From Cymbidium sinense (taxonomy: Eukaryota > Streptophyta > Magnoliopsida > Asparagales > Orchidaceae): a stretch of 64,000 nucleotides of DNA. A model generated the notes under the pieces. It saw only the letters and a program-made list of their open reading frames with translations, had not been told where the DNA came from and made no database searches. Position 1 is the stretch's first letter, and each line of letters opens with the position of its first letter. Shown piece after piece: positions 9,363 through 20,930 of this stretch. The translations under genes and the position numbers were made by a program. The DNA is taken from the NCBI GenBank assembly GCA_021442155.1, contig CM038215.1, positions 211,290,982-211,354,981 on the forward strand, written 5' to 3'.

Positions 9363-11478
9363 TCAGGCTATTGGTTTAAGATTGCAGAGGCGAGAGAGGG
9401 GAAAGGGAGGATCAAAGTATGAGCCATTTAGGATGGCCCTTGCTATAATTTTATTTGCAGCCTCTGTGGCATGAATCCCATCCCAGCTCACATAATTTTG
9501 TGGGTCCTTACAAGCACTTGATGTCACATTGATGCCATCTATTATCTTGCTGTTACCACAGAATACTTGTGGATTATAATTATAAGCTCGGCCACCAGAA
9601 CCACAGCATGATTTAGTTCCATATATAAGTCCTGATAAAGAAAAAATATTATTAAAAAATAATAAAATGTTATGGTTCAATTGTAAGCAATACGAGGATA
9701 ACATGAATTTTAAATTAAAAAAATAACTCAAATTTAATGATTGTTTTTCCACACATAAAATCAAAGAAAATTTAAAATATAGAAATGAAATCAGCTTTAT
9801 TTCCATGGATATAGACAAGTTGCATTGCAAGTTCGCTGTCTACATCTTCCACCACAGAAGCTTCTCATAAATCAGAATTGTGTTGTATTAAATTCAATCT
9901 AGAGGCATAGCCTAAATTGATCTATTCTCAGCTCGAGGAACAGTTGGCTTGTTTATTTGAATTTGAACTCTAGCTAAGCAAAAAAAATTGATTTAATTTA
10001 GATTATTTTTAACTTTTGAAAATAAAATCTTAGTGCATAATATAATTTTAAAAAGGAAGTTCTTTTTGAACATTCCGTCTTAAGTTTGATTCAAGACTTA
10101 TTAGTGACCCTTTAATGCCGAAATATTAATTTATTGATTTCAAACTAAATCAGTAAAGATAGATGTGAAGCTAACCATGATTTTTGGATGCCGAAAGAGT
10201 TCGAGCTTAACAGAATGGGTGTCCACGTATATCACAGAGGCATTCTGTAGCTCAGATCGAATCTGCTGCAGACTTTCTTTCAGCAAATTGTTATAATCCA
10301 CAACAGCATTATTGTACGAAATCATGCAACCATACTCATCCAAATCAGACTTGTTATGAGGAAGGGTGGTTAGGAAAGCGGGAAAGCATCCAATTGGTGC
10401 CAGGTTAAACACCATGAACGTTCTTCCTCCAATATCATACAGCTCCTGCTCCATATAGTATAATATTTTACACATGCAGCAAGCATGAGAGTATAATATT
10501 TTATTGCATGTAATAGTGTACGATGAATTGGATTACCTTTATAGTCCACGCAATTTGACTGGCTACCTGGGGTAGAAATTGCTTGTCTCCTTCGATGCCT
10601 ATGGCTGCCAGATTGGAGGTGAAGTCATTCTGACCGATGTCCAATGTATATAGGGCTTTATCAAAGATGTCCTTTGAAGGAAGGTTGTCTGGATAACAGT
10701 TGCAAAACTGAGCCTCAGATAGAGTTGTTTTAAAGGTTAAAGGATAGAGAAATCTCAGCAAAAATCAAAGAAGGTGTCTGAGTTTTTTTTATTTTTTATT
10801 TCTGAGAGACTCACACCACATTTCAGAGAATTGTAAACCCTTAAAATGAATAATATTAGGCACTCCAAGTTTTGAACATACCATGTGGGCTCATTTCGAA
10901 GACCCGTACCCTGAGCTCATTCATTTGGTTGAACTGAATCGCCAAGGAGAAGGGACTTATTCCAGTTACAAATAGGCTGGTATTGGGCAGCAGCACCGTC
11001 GAAGCCGCCGTTGCAAAATTGGCTCCATGGCTGAAGTTGGAGCCAATGGACTGCAGGTAAGGGCTCAGAAACGGCAATCCAAGAGCCTGAGCTACACTCC
11101 ACCAAACAAAACATACATGAAGAAAAGGAATTCTAGCATCATCAAAATAAAATTAATACATTACGATTACTGACTACCACTAACAAATCATCATCACCGC
11201 TCTCATCTGTGCTGGCCTGAAATATTAGTGAGTGGTAGTATGCTGAGCAGGAGTAATGACTGCCCAAAATCACCCACCTTCCCGAATTCATGCTGGCAAA
11301 GTCATTCAAAAGCTTGAGCAGGAAATGAAAGCCACCGGTGTCCAGAGCGTTGAAAATGGCCGACTGCAGCCGGACTCAGTTGGCGACTAGGACGAGAAGG
11401 ATAAGTAGAAAGAAGAAGACAGCCGGTGGGGCGAAAAGGCCGACGGTCGGAGTGGGATCCAGCTTTTCTGAGATCCAT
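9363..11478 (-). pseudogene. GDSL esterase/lipase, five exons, probably inactive
   Basis: The locus resembles plant secreted GDSL (SGNH) hydrolases of the At5g14450 type, which cleave ester bonds in extracellular lipids or wall polymers. Exons on the minus strand: exon 1 remnant about 11,478-11,210; exon 2 11,091-10,882; exon 3 10,688-10,537; exon 4 10,445-10,176; exon 5 9,631-9,363. Splice sites are GT..AG and phases agree for exons 2-4. Exon 2 carries block II (GANFATAAST), exon 3 block III (DIGQNDF), exon 4 GGRTFMVFNLAPIGC, exon 5 block V with the Asp/His pair (SWDGIHATEAAN). Exon 1 keeps a hydrophobic signal segment (AVFFFLLILLVLV) but has a frame change after the ATG, TGA at 11,376-11,378, and a deletion at 11,331-11,354 leaving FNALDTGG instead of FNFGDSNSDTGG, so the catalytic Ser is gone. 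The exon 4/5 junction is also out of frame by one base. Exons 2-5 are otherwise well kept, implying recent loss. Confidence 0.85.
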
Positions 11479-12343
11479 CTCAACCTAAATGTAAGTGGCA
11501 AACTTGCGAAGAATAGAAAGAGAGCGCACGTGAATGGATATGTGCCCTTAAAGTGTTAACCTTCTGAGGATTATATAGAGAAGCACAATGCATTCAAACA
11601 GCTTGTGCAAGATTGAACCAATGCGCTTCGGATTCTTAGAAAATATGTTGCAGGCTGAGCAATGAGGTAGCGATTCTGCTGTTTGGTGTTGAGGAGCAGC
11701 AGTGGATTTGTGAAGCAACTTTTGGATTTCAGTGCTGATCTAAACAGCTGTTCTGTTGTCTTCACGTAATCAGAGTTTCGAGGATTAGCATAGGATTGTC
11801 ATTATCAAAATTATTTTTTTCAGTAAATTTAATCGTAAACGCATTCGCATATTTTTGCTAGCACTCAATCTCTGGCAGCCCAAAGGAGAGTCTAATCTCT
11901 TCGTAATTGGATATGCCACGGCTGGATCTACAGAAACTAAAAGCTAGTGAATTCTGCAAACAAGCAAGAAGCAAAGTGACAAATCTCTCTTGTCAAGATG
12001 ATGACTTTACACTGGCATTATTTAGAGAATCACGAGGTGAATGATACTAACAATTTATTGAATAATATTGTGATAATTTTTGTATTCAGACAGATAAAAT
12101 GTCAGAATATAATCTTATTTATCATCATTCATACGAGGTTGAAATCAGATGAGTAGGAGTATTTAGATCCGACCAAAATGAGGAGGCAAAGTTTTAAATT
12201 AAGCTATGGACTACTAAATGAATAGCGATATAGGAGGCAGCTTAGGCACAAATTTATTTATTTTATGAATAAAGGGAGAAAATCGAATAATAAAAAAAAG
12301 AAAATGCATAGATTTATAATTTTCTCATATTCACTCTTACAGG

Positions 12344-12344
<1 letters not shown>
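11479..12344. other. 5' flank of the GDSL locus
   Basis: This would hold the promoter of the minus-strand gene. I see no convincing TATA box or other element, and no coding sequence. Confidence 0.35.

Positions 12345-12409
<65 letters not shown>
12345..12409. repeat. (TA)n microsatellite
   Basis: Uninterrupted TA dinucleotides for about 65 bp. Confidence 0.95.
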
Positions 12410-12411
<2 letters not shown>

Positions 12412-12659
12412 TTCTATTAGATCCTAAAACAGAATGCACATATATATACATGTATGAATGTGTAGGATTTTCAAACGATGCATGCAAATTAAATCCAATA
12501 TATTTTTAACCCACTATAGCATTCATAGAATGATCATTATAGTAGAGCTATGTTGGATAAATACAATGAGAAAATTTTAACTCTAGTTTTTTGAGATACC
12601 TTTCTAATGATCTTAATGTTATTTAACTTTGATTTATATGAGATGTTAGCTGACAGTTC

Positions 12660-12985
12660 TTCCAGGTAGTTGTAAGTTTCATGAGAATTTCCTACTTTCT
12701 TCCTTTAGATTCCAAAAATAAGTCTTCTCCTAAACAATCCCACTTGATTTTCCAAATAACCAATATTTTGATAGTCTAGCCTTGAAATCTTTAGAGATAA
12801 TAATTGTCTACTTTAATTGAGAGTTTCTTAAGAAATCCCATTTCCTATGATGTAATTAACTATGGAGGCTTGCCTCCATAGGAACAAAAGAACCCAACTT
12901 AAAATAAACCACATTTTACTTTTCTATGTAAAGTAGGAGAAATATCTTTGATATATTCGAAGACTCATCCTCTTAAGTCCTTTAT
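12660..12985 (+). mobile_element. Fragment of Tat-family LTR end (U5 block)
   Basis: Phrases such as TTTGGAGATAATAATTG-like, GATGTAATTAACTATGGAGG and CATGTAAAGTAGGAGA parallel 5,620-5,900 (D), 48,950-49,250 (C) and, inverted, 44,635-44,990. It stops at about 12,985 before the LTR terminus. It is a dispersed remnant with no coding sequence. Confidence 0.55.
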
Positions 12986-12989
12986 GAGT

Positions 12990-13400
12990 TATGCGGGACT
13001 GCACAAGGACATGCACATATCGATAGATCTGAGATGATGAACCCAGTGGTTCTTCAACACCTTCATCTTCTCAGCCTCTTGTAGATTTGATGCAAGTCCA
13101 TCGTCCTCTAGATATGTCCGATTACCCATATGACACCACTCCGTACTCTATCGTGAAGCCATGTTGATCCATTTCGGTCATGGCGTAGCGACCCTCCTAT
13201 GTATCCTCACCCATGTACACATGCATGCACGGTGTACCCCATTGTCCCCTTTTATACCACAGTAGCGATGTTACACTCCTCGATGATCTGAGAGACTCCA
13301 GTTGGAGATGAAGTGCGGCATACCATTTGTGAGATCGCCACACCGCTGACACTCGTGGAGTGACGCACTTCCACCACGGACAACGCATTAGATGTCCTCA
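12990..13400. other. G+C-richer stretch, possibly old coding sequence
   Basis: Base composition is visibly less AT-rich than on either side. A plus-strand translation near 13,070-13,170 gives a Pro/Ser/Tyr-rich run (DMSDYPYDTTPYSIV) broken by stops, followed by AT-rich, 3' UTR-like DNA. It could be the degenerate C-terminal end of a transposase or plant mobile domain-type protein. I do not recognise it and assign no function. Confidence 0.25.
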
Positions 13401-13767
13401 GTTGTCGTATTTAGTTGTAGATCATCTGATAGCTTGATGTATACTGTTTTGTCAATGTTTTATATTTCCTATGTATATTGCATATCAAAACAACGTTTAT
13501 CTATGTTATATGTTTCCAATTTTAGTAATTTGCATTTTTTCCTTGCGAATATCAGAGATATCTTGTTGGTATTGAACTGTCAGACTTTAGAAATTATGGA
13601 TAAGTAGATAATGGCTATGAATTTATCATGCTTGCAAACTTTGTAATGATATTGCCACATCTACTATTTTTTTTACAAACTATGTAATGATCCATCCACT
13701 ATTGCTATTTTGAATTTTTATTTTTCCACAAAAATTGCTATGCAACGGCCCGAAATCACATCTCTGT

Positions 13768-14225
13768 GTCAACATGAAAGTCGTGGGGAGTTTTGTGTCA
13801 ATTCCAACGATACAAAGGTCGTTATATTCGATACGGGACTGGTCGGCCAAAAGACGCGCTGATATTCAAGAACGCTACACATTTATGGATGCACATTGGC
13901 AAAATTTGCTACGCAAGAAGCCATAATCGTAATTATCGGTCAACATGAAAGTCGTGGAGAATTTCGTTTTGATTCCAATGATACCAAGCTTGCTAAATTC
14001 TCATGATTCATGAAAATACCACATTAATGTAATAAAATTGCCTGATTTTTTTGCGCATTGGAGAAATTTGCTACTCAGGGAGCCACAATCGCATTTTTCA
14101 GTTAACATGAAAGTCGTGGGGAATTTTGTGCCGATTCCAACGATACCAAGCTTGTTAAATTCTGACAACAGATGACTTCGGTACGGCCAAAATACTGTGG
14201 TTGGTTGAAAGATTTTTTTAAAACA
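13768..14225. repeat. Tandem repeat, three copies of ~162-171 bp
   Basis: The phrase AACATGAAAGTCGTGG recurs after 13,768, 13,939 and 14,101, each time followed by a variant of ATTCCAACGATACCAAGCTTG. The last two copies also share TGCTA(C/A)-type and GCCACAATCG-like blocks. The third copy is incomplete at its end, just before the copia remnant begins. It is satellite-like and non-coding; small ORFs here are chance. Confidence 0.75.
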
Positions 14226-14334
14226 AAATTCTCGAAGCTTGGTCGGCAATGTTCTATTTTAAATTTTTTTTGTAGTGCCTAATCCACTAATTAAGATTTT
14301 AAACATGCTTATTTTATAGCACATAAATAGGTTA

Positions 14335-15406
14335 TTGGAAAATTATCTATATATAGATCAGCTTTTGGGTTCTTTGATAGCACATGAACATGTTATTGCT
14401 CAATGTGATAAGATGAATAACTCATCAAAAGGGAAAAGAAGAAAGGAAAAGCCATCGCATTACAAGTTGATAATACTGATTAGCATAGCACCTCAAGCTC
14501 GAATGGTGATAGTGATGAGGTGGTCATGCTATCCAAATGGTTTGGGAACTTGCTAAGGAAAAAGAATCAAAGACATAAAAAATCTAAAAACTATAAGTTT
14601 CAAACTAAGAAATTTCCTGAAGGTGAAGGGATCATTTGCTTTCATTGTAAAAAGCTTGGACATGTAAGAGGTGATTGTCCAAAACTTGCTGATTCAAAGA
14701 AGAAAGAGATTTAATCTGAAGGAGAAAAAGTACCATAAAGAAGAAGAAGAAGAAGAAGAAGAAGAAGGCTTTATGGGCCAATCCAGATTCAAAAGAATCA
14801 AGTACTTGCTCATCCGATGAAGAGGTCAACATATGTCATATGGCAAATGGAGAATCTAACTTAGATTCTCAAGATGCATGTAATGATATATCGTATGATG
14901 AATTAGATGATGCTTTTAATGATTTAGTTATTGAATAAAAAAATTTTAAAAAAAATACAAAACCTTAGAAAAAGAACATAAAAATTTCTTGAAAAATAAA
15001 AATAATTATTTATTAGATTATTCCTTATTTGTATGTAAACTTGAAAGAGAGAATATCTTGTTAAATGCAAGATTAGAATTATGTTTGAAATCACAAGTTC
15101 ATTATAATACTTCATCAAGTAAAAAATTTAATAAAAATTATTTGCATCATACACATCCTACTCATATATCTTATAATTATCATGTTAAGCCATATGCAAA
15201 CACTAATGTTTGGGTGTAACTATTGTGGTAGAAAAGGGCATATTTCATTTAATTTCTATGCACGTAAATTACAAAATATTAAGCAATCATCTTATGTATG
15301 GGTACCAAAAGGTACAAGCACTACACAAACCACACATGCTAGATATCTTGCTTCAAATTTAGAATGTGGACCCAAACATGTTTGGGTTCCAAAAGTTAAC
15401 ATGTGA
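14335..15406 (+). pseudogene. copia gag remnant with two zinc knuckles
   Basis: This is the C-terminal part of the nucleocapsid polyprotein that packages the element's RNA. It opens with DQLLGSLIAHEHV, a conserved stretch of Sirevirus gag. A CX2CX4HX4C knuckle (CFHCKKLGHVRGDC) is encoded near 14,638-14,680. A second one near 15,210-15,260 (CNYCGRKGHISFNF) has lost its last Cys to Phe. An (AAG)n run at 14,737-14,767 is followed by a Glu/Ser/Asp-rich spacer with stops. The N-terminal capsid half is absent. The frame changes at least three times before the protease. Confidence 0.75.
14737..14767. repeat. (AAG)n microsatellite
   Basis: About ten GAA/AAG units lie inside the gag remnant, encoding a Lys/Glu run. 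Confidence 0.9.
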
Positions 15407-16607
15407 TTTTCTTTTGTATGAATGCCTTCATAGCAAAATCAAAGAAGTCATGTGGTACTTGGACAGTGGATGTTCAAGACATATGACGGGAGATAAGGAA
15501 AAATTCACAACTTTAGAATCAAGTGATGGAGGATTTGTTACATATGAAGATAATGCAAAGAGAATGATCATTGGCATTAGATCTATTTGTAAGAATTCTA
15601 TCACTTTAGATAAAGCTTTTCTAGTAGAAGGATTAAAACATAATTTAATTTCTATTAGTCAATTATGCGATAAAGGTTTGAATGTAGCATTTCATGCATC
15701 ATATTGTATTATAAAAAATAATAAAAATGTTTTGTTAGTAGGACAAAGACATAAAAATATTTATGTCATTGATTTAGATAGCTTTCATGATGTGAATTTG
15801 AATTTACTTTATTTTAAAACCACTCATGACGATATATGGTTATGGCATAAGAGACTATGTCATATTAACATGCACACACTCAATAAAATTGATAAACTTG
15901 ATTTAGTAGTTGGATTGCTTGAATTAAATTTTCATTCAAACTATATTTGTCATGCATGTATTCATGGCAAGCATTCTAGAAGCTCATTTAAAAGTGAAAA
16001 AATTCTTTCTACTTCTAAACCTCTAGAATTGTTGCACATGGATTTATTTGGTCTAATTAAAATCACTAGCTTAGGTGGTAAAAATTATGATTTTGTGATT
16101 GTTGATGATTTCTCCAGATTTACTTGGGCTTTGTTTGTAGCTTACAAAATTTTTTCTAAATATATTCAAAGAGAACAATGCCTTTTGATTAATAGGGTTC
16201 AAAGTGATCATGGTGGCGAATTTAAAAATAAATTATTTGAGGATTATTGTGATGAATATGAAATTAGACATAATTTTTTTGCACCTTGAACTCCCCAACA
16301 AATTGGAGTAGTAGAGAGAAAAAAAATAGAATATTAATTGAGTAGATATATGCTTGATGAGTATAAATTGCCAAAATATTTTTGGACAGAAGCTATAAAC
16401 ACTGCATGTTATGTGATGAATAGGATCTATTTTAGACGAATTTTGAAGAACACACCCTATAAATTATTTTTTGGAAAGAAGCCTAAGATTGAACACTTTC
16501 ATGTATTTAGATGTAAATTCTTTATTTTGAATAATGGAAAAGAGCATTTAGGTAAGTTTGATTGCAAATCAGATGATGGTATTTTCTTAAATTACTCTCT
16601 TTTCTAG
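15366..16607 (+). pseudogene. copia protease and integrase remnant
   Basis: The protease active site is WYLDSGCSRHMTG, with the catalytic Asp codon at 15,462-15,464, so this motif is intact. The GAG-pre-integrase His/Cys domain follows (WLWHKRLCHINMH ... CHACIHGKH, about 15,836-15,970). The integrase core shows the Asp in LLHMDLFG, then DDFSRFTW and the second Asp in QSDHGGEF. A TGA at 16,287-16,289 interrupts just before TPQQIGVVERK, which holds the catalytic Glu. After a further stop, the C-terminal integrase region (YFWTEAINTACYVMNR, KTPY-like) runs to 16,607. The enzyme would process the polyprotein and insert cDNA into chromosomes; this copy cannot be translated through. Confidence 0.85.
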
Positions 16608-16803
16608 TAGGCTTATAGAGTTTTTAATAAAAAAAATGAGTGCAGAAGAATATTACATCATTTTTAGTGAAAATTTAATTGATCCCATTAGAAATGAAGT
16701 GATTGATGAAGGGATTGAAAATTTTAAGAAAATATCTTTAGAAGATAATGCGGATGATTCATCGCCTAAAGAATGGTAATATAATAAAAATCATACAAAA
16801 GAA

Positions 16804-18420
16804 TTGATTATAAGAGATCCTTCAAAAGAAGTTATGACTAGAAGACATAGTAGAGAGGTCATAGATCATTCAGCATTTTTATCTGAGGTTGAACCTAAAA
16901 ATTTAGAAGAAGCATTAAAAGAAATTTTTTGGATTATTGCTATGGAAGAGGAGTTGAATAAGCTTATAAGAAATGATGTTTGGGAATTAGTCCCAAGACC
17001 CCAAGATAAAAATGTCATTGGAACAAAATGGTTTTTAGGAATAAGCTAGATGATTCAGGTTGTATTGTTATAAAGAAAGCTAGGTTAGTTGCACAAGGGT
17101 ACACACAAGTTGAAGGGATATATTTTGAAGAATCGTTTGCACTCGTAGCAAGACTAGAAGCTATTAGGTTACTCCTTACTTATGCTTATTTTAGGGAGTT
17201 TAAACTCTTTGAGATGGATGTCAAGAGTGCATATTTGAATGGATTTATTGACCATGATATATTTGTAGAGCAACCACTGGATTTAAGAGACTTGATTGTC
17301 CAAATCATGTGTATAAATTAAAGAAATCCTTATATGGTTTAAAACAGGCTCCTTGTGCTTAGTATGATAGCTTAAGTAACTTTTTGATGAATCATGGATT
17401 TAGAAAGGGTAGAGTAGATACTACTTTATTCCTTAAGGGAATAGATGATTATTTAATGTGGTACAAGTGTATGTAGATGATATATTATTTGGAAGTACAA
17501 ATGAACCTTTGTGACATAAGGTCTTATCTTTGATGTCTAAAGAGTTTGAAATGAGTATGATGGGAGAACTTAATTTTTTCTTAAGTCTTCAAGTGAAGCA
17601 ACAAGAAAATAGCACATTCATTTGTCAAACTAAGTACACAAATGAATTACTTGAGAGGTTTGGCATGAAAAAATTAAAATATAGTAAAACTCCTATGAGC
17701 CCATTTAAAAAATTGGATTTAGATGAATTAGGAAAATCTATTGATCAAAAATTTTATAGGAGAATGATAGGTTCACTTTTATACCTTGTTGCTAGTAGGC
17801 TTGATATTATGTTGGTTGTTTATTTGTGTGCTCAATTTCAGGCCAACCTGAAGGAATATCATTTAATAGTAGTCAAGCATATCTTTCGGTATTTGATAGG
17901 CACTTTTAGGTTAGGTTTGTGGTATCCTAAAAATTCTTTGTTATGTGATTTGGTTGCTTATTATGATGGTGATTTTGCTGGTGGCAAAGTAGATAAAAAT
18001 AGCACATTAGGCACATGTCAATTTTTAGGATCATCACTTGTATCTTGGTCTTCTAGGAAATAAAATTATGTGACTTTATCTACTGCTAAGGCTGAGTATA
18101 TAGTTGCAGGTAGTTGTGTTGACTAAGTCATTTTGTTAAAGCAACAATTAGAAGATTTTGATCTTAAGCAAGATCACATTGTAGTTCAATGTGACAATAC
18201 TAGTGCTGTTAGTTTGACCAAAAATCCTCTCCAGCACTCATGAACTAAGCATATAGAAATTAAACATCATTTTATTAGGGATCATGTTTTGAAAGGTGAT
18301 GTTAATATTAATTTCATTAGTTCCAATTTACAAATTACAGATATTTTTACAAAACCATTACCAGAAGAACATTTTTGTACTTTAAGATGCATGCTTGGAA
18401 TGTTAGATCCTAATATTTAA
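16804..18420 (+). pseudogene. copia reverse transcriptase and RNase H remnant
   Basis: RT motifs appear in order: VIGTKW, then after a frameshift near 17,030 KKARLVAQGYTQVEG, ESFALVARLEAIRLLL, MDVKSAYLNG, and YGLKQAP followed by a stop. The YVDD catalytic motif (QVYVDDILFGSTNE) is present at about 17,463-17,505 but in a different frame from its surroundings. RNase H follows from about 17,930 with DGDFAGG, TLGTCQFLGSSLVSWSS, STAKAEYI, the Asp in VQCDNTSAVSL, KHIEIKHHFIRDHV and DIFTKPLPEEHF. At least six stops or shifts are present. The last ORF segment ends at 18,420, about 245 bp before the LTR. Confidence 0.85.
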
Positions 18421-18457
18421 AATTATATGTAGTTTGTTCTCTTTTTTTGATGTTGTC

Positions 18458-18473
18458 AAAAGGGGGAGAAGAG
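18458..18473 (+). other. Upstream polypurine tract of the copia element
   Basis: AAAAGGGGGAGAAGAG lies between pol and the LTR. Sireviruses characteristically carry extra copies of this tract upstream of the one that abuts the 3' LTR. Confidence 0.7.
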
Positions 18474-18650
18474 TAAAATGTTGGTTAGTATTAAGAATAT
18501 TTCTGCATATATTTAGGTAGAGCATCACTATTCATCTCTTATGCATAAATTTTATTTAATAGAAGAGAAATTTTTTTTTTCAAAAAATTATGATGAAAAG
18601 TCAATTTGCTCCTTCATCAAAATCAATACCCAACATTAGTTTGCCATCAT

Positions 18651-18665
18651 AAAAAAGGGGGAGAT
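18651..18665 (+). other. Polypurine tract abutting the copia 3' LTR
   Basis: AAAAAAGGGGGAGAT is directly followed by the LTR start TGTTGG. It primes plus-strand DNA synthesis in such elements. Confidence 0.85.
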
Positions 18666-19577
18666 TGTTGGCTTAATGAGCCACTTGTGCAATCCGAATA
18701 ATTTTGATGATAACAAACATTTGCTTGGATGTTCTAATGTATATTTTATGTATTTCAGATATATCGATTGCTAATTACATATCAAATACATTTCACAATA
18801 TATTTGAGAAAATTTTAAGAATGGTAGAATGAAAGATAGATCAAAATAGATAATTTGAACTCAAGATACAATATTTTAGGCTATATGGATTTATAACTAT
18901 CTTAGAGATTCATATAAGTTCATTAGAATGAATTAATATGCTCACAACTTAATATATTATTATTTTTTATTTTAAATAATGATAATGAGGTTAATTTATA
19001 TAAATATTTATCTAATTAACATTCAATTATATGCTTCATACATAGTATTTGAATTGTCAAAATAATAAATGATAATTAATTACGACTATTGAGTGTAACT
19101 AGTTTATATACTTAATATAATTAAATATTTTAATTTAATTTTAAGGTTATATGATAACTAACAAATGTATGATTATATCTAAATTATATCATAATATTTA
19201 AATGTCATATTACAAATTTAATAAAAATATATTAAAATTTATATTTTAGCCAAAGTCATTTTATAATCAAGGAATGTAGATCTGATTTCATCTCCAACAG
19301 AATCCTTGGTTTTTTTCCTTTAATTTGATAGGTTACATGACCCAAGTTTCATTAAAATTGAATTTATTTTGATTTCTGTAACATTAGCTGATTTTAATAA
19401 TGAATGAATATATTTTTATTATATTTGATTATTTTTAACTTTCCCATGTGACTAGCCATTTTTTGGTTGTTTGAATTTAATATAAATCATATTTTTATTA
19501 AATATTATTTTAATATATGATAAAATGATGCTAGAATAATATATTTCTTTGAAATAATTAAAAATGATCTTCTTGCT

Positions 19578-19585
19578 TATAAATA
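19578..19585 (+). promoter_or_regulatory. TATA box of the copia LTR
   Basis: TATAAATA is followed about 30 bp later by a pyrimidine-rich, CTCATTC-containing stretch that could hold the transcription start. Confidence 0.55.
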
Positions 19586-20458
19586 GCCCTCATTCTCTTC
19601 ATGAGAGGGTTGCTCATTCAAATTCAAATCTCTCCAGCAAATCTAAGAGATAACTTTCTAGATTTCTTTTCTAAGTGTTCTACAAATATTGCAAGATCAA
19701 ATCCTTGGTTTGGAAGCTTCAACATCTTCAACTAAAAGCTTTCTCAAATTACTTTAGTTTATTTTTCTTTATCTTAATCTCTTTTAGTTGTTCATACTAT
19801 TTTTACTATCTATTTGTTCTTTCAAATATTTACTTCTTGGTGGATTAATCTTTGAACATAAAAGTTTAAGTTTTCACATCAAAGTTTCTTCAATCATTTT
19901 TTATGAAAAACTCTTATGATAGTTTGTAGAATTTATTTCATCTTGCTGAAATTTTTATCTTCATACAAATTTCTTTTGGTTTCTTGAAATATTTCCTCAT
20001 TAGTTATATTTGAAAGATCATTTATTCTTAGATCTATTTTAGAAGAATATTTAAACATTTTAAAATTAATTTATTATGCTAAAACTATTTTTATGTTTGC
20101 TAGATCTCTCTTTTTAATTAAAAGCTTACTAGTTTACTTAGATCTATCATATACTAATTCAATTAAGTATTTGTGATCATTTTCATTAATTGAAAACATC
20201 TTTTGGGTAAAATAAAATAAATTATTCTTGGATTTTTAGAGTATATGCTAGATCTATTATAAATCAAGTTTCTTAATCAAAATAAAAATTCATAAAAAGT
20301 TAAATTATTTTATTTGTCACTTATCATTTTATTCCAACTAATATCCTTTATTTAAGTAATTTTATCTTACTGAAATTTAGTAAAGCTTGCTATTTTTATT
20401 ATTTAATAATTTAAAAAAAAGTTTAGTAGAAACTTAATCATTCTTACACTATTTTATT

Positions 20459-20481
20459 ATATATATATATATATATATATA

Positions 20482-20514
<33 letters not shown>
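20459..20514. repeat. (AT)n microsatellite inside the copia LTR
   Basis: An AT run with one ATACTATA interruption. Confidence 0.9.
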
Positions 20515-20515
<1 letters not shown>

Positions 20516-20854
20516 TAGTTATAGTTTCTCTTAAACTTAAAATTATTCCTTGTTGAAATTTAATTTATTATGCAATAGACTATTGTGAATTTATTTTGAA
20601 ATTATTTTTATATTGATCCACAAATTGTAATAACATAAACATCTTAGTAAGATCACTTTAATATATTTATTTTAGTATTTCTTATCAAAATTAAGTGAGC
20701 ATTCTATCTTATCAAAATTGTAAGTTGTAAAGTGATCATTTATAAGTTGTGAGATAACTTTTTAAATTGGATATCTTGGTATATTTGTGAGAGATATATT
20801 TTATCAAGATTTATTATTTTGTATTTTTCTTTTCGTGCTGTAAAATTTAAATTA

Positions 20855-20930
20855 GGGTTGTACTCGCCCATTTGTAGGAGAGTACATATTGTTATAGGGG
20901 TTATACTCGCCCCATTATAGGAGAGTACAG
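20855..20930 (+). repeat. Two tandem hairpins in the copia LTR
   Basis: GTACTC(N14)GAGTAC at 20,860-20,885 is repeated 43 bp later as ATACTC(N14)GAGTAC (20,903-20,928). Both loops contain CGCCC and TAGGA. Tandem palindromic motifs in the LTR are known in Sireviruses, though this sequence differs from the ones I recall. Confidence 0.65.

Noticed and set aside
11338..11559. Plus-strand 73-codon frame, Arg/Lys-rich
   Set aside because: It is antisense to exon 1 and the signal-peptide segment of the GDSL locus.
13735..13926. 63-codon plus-strand frame
   Set aside because: It spans the first tandem-repeat copy and is not maintained in the other two copies.
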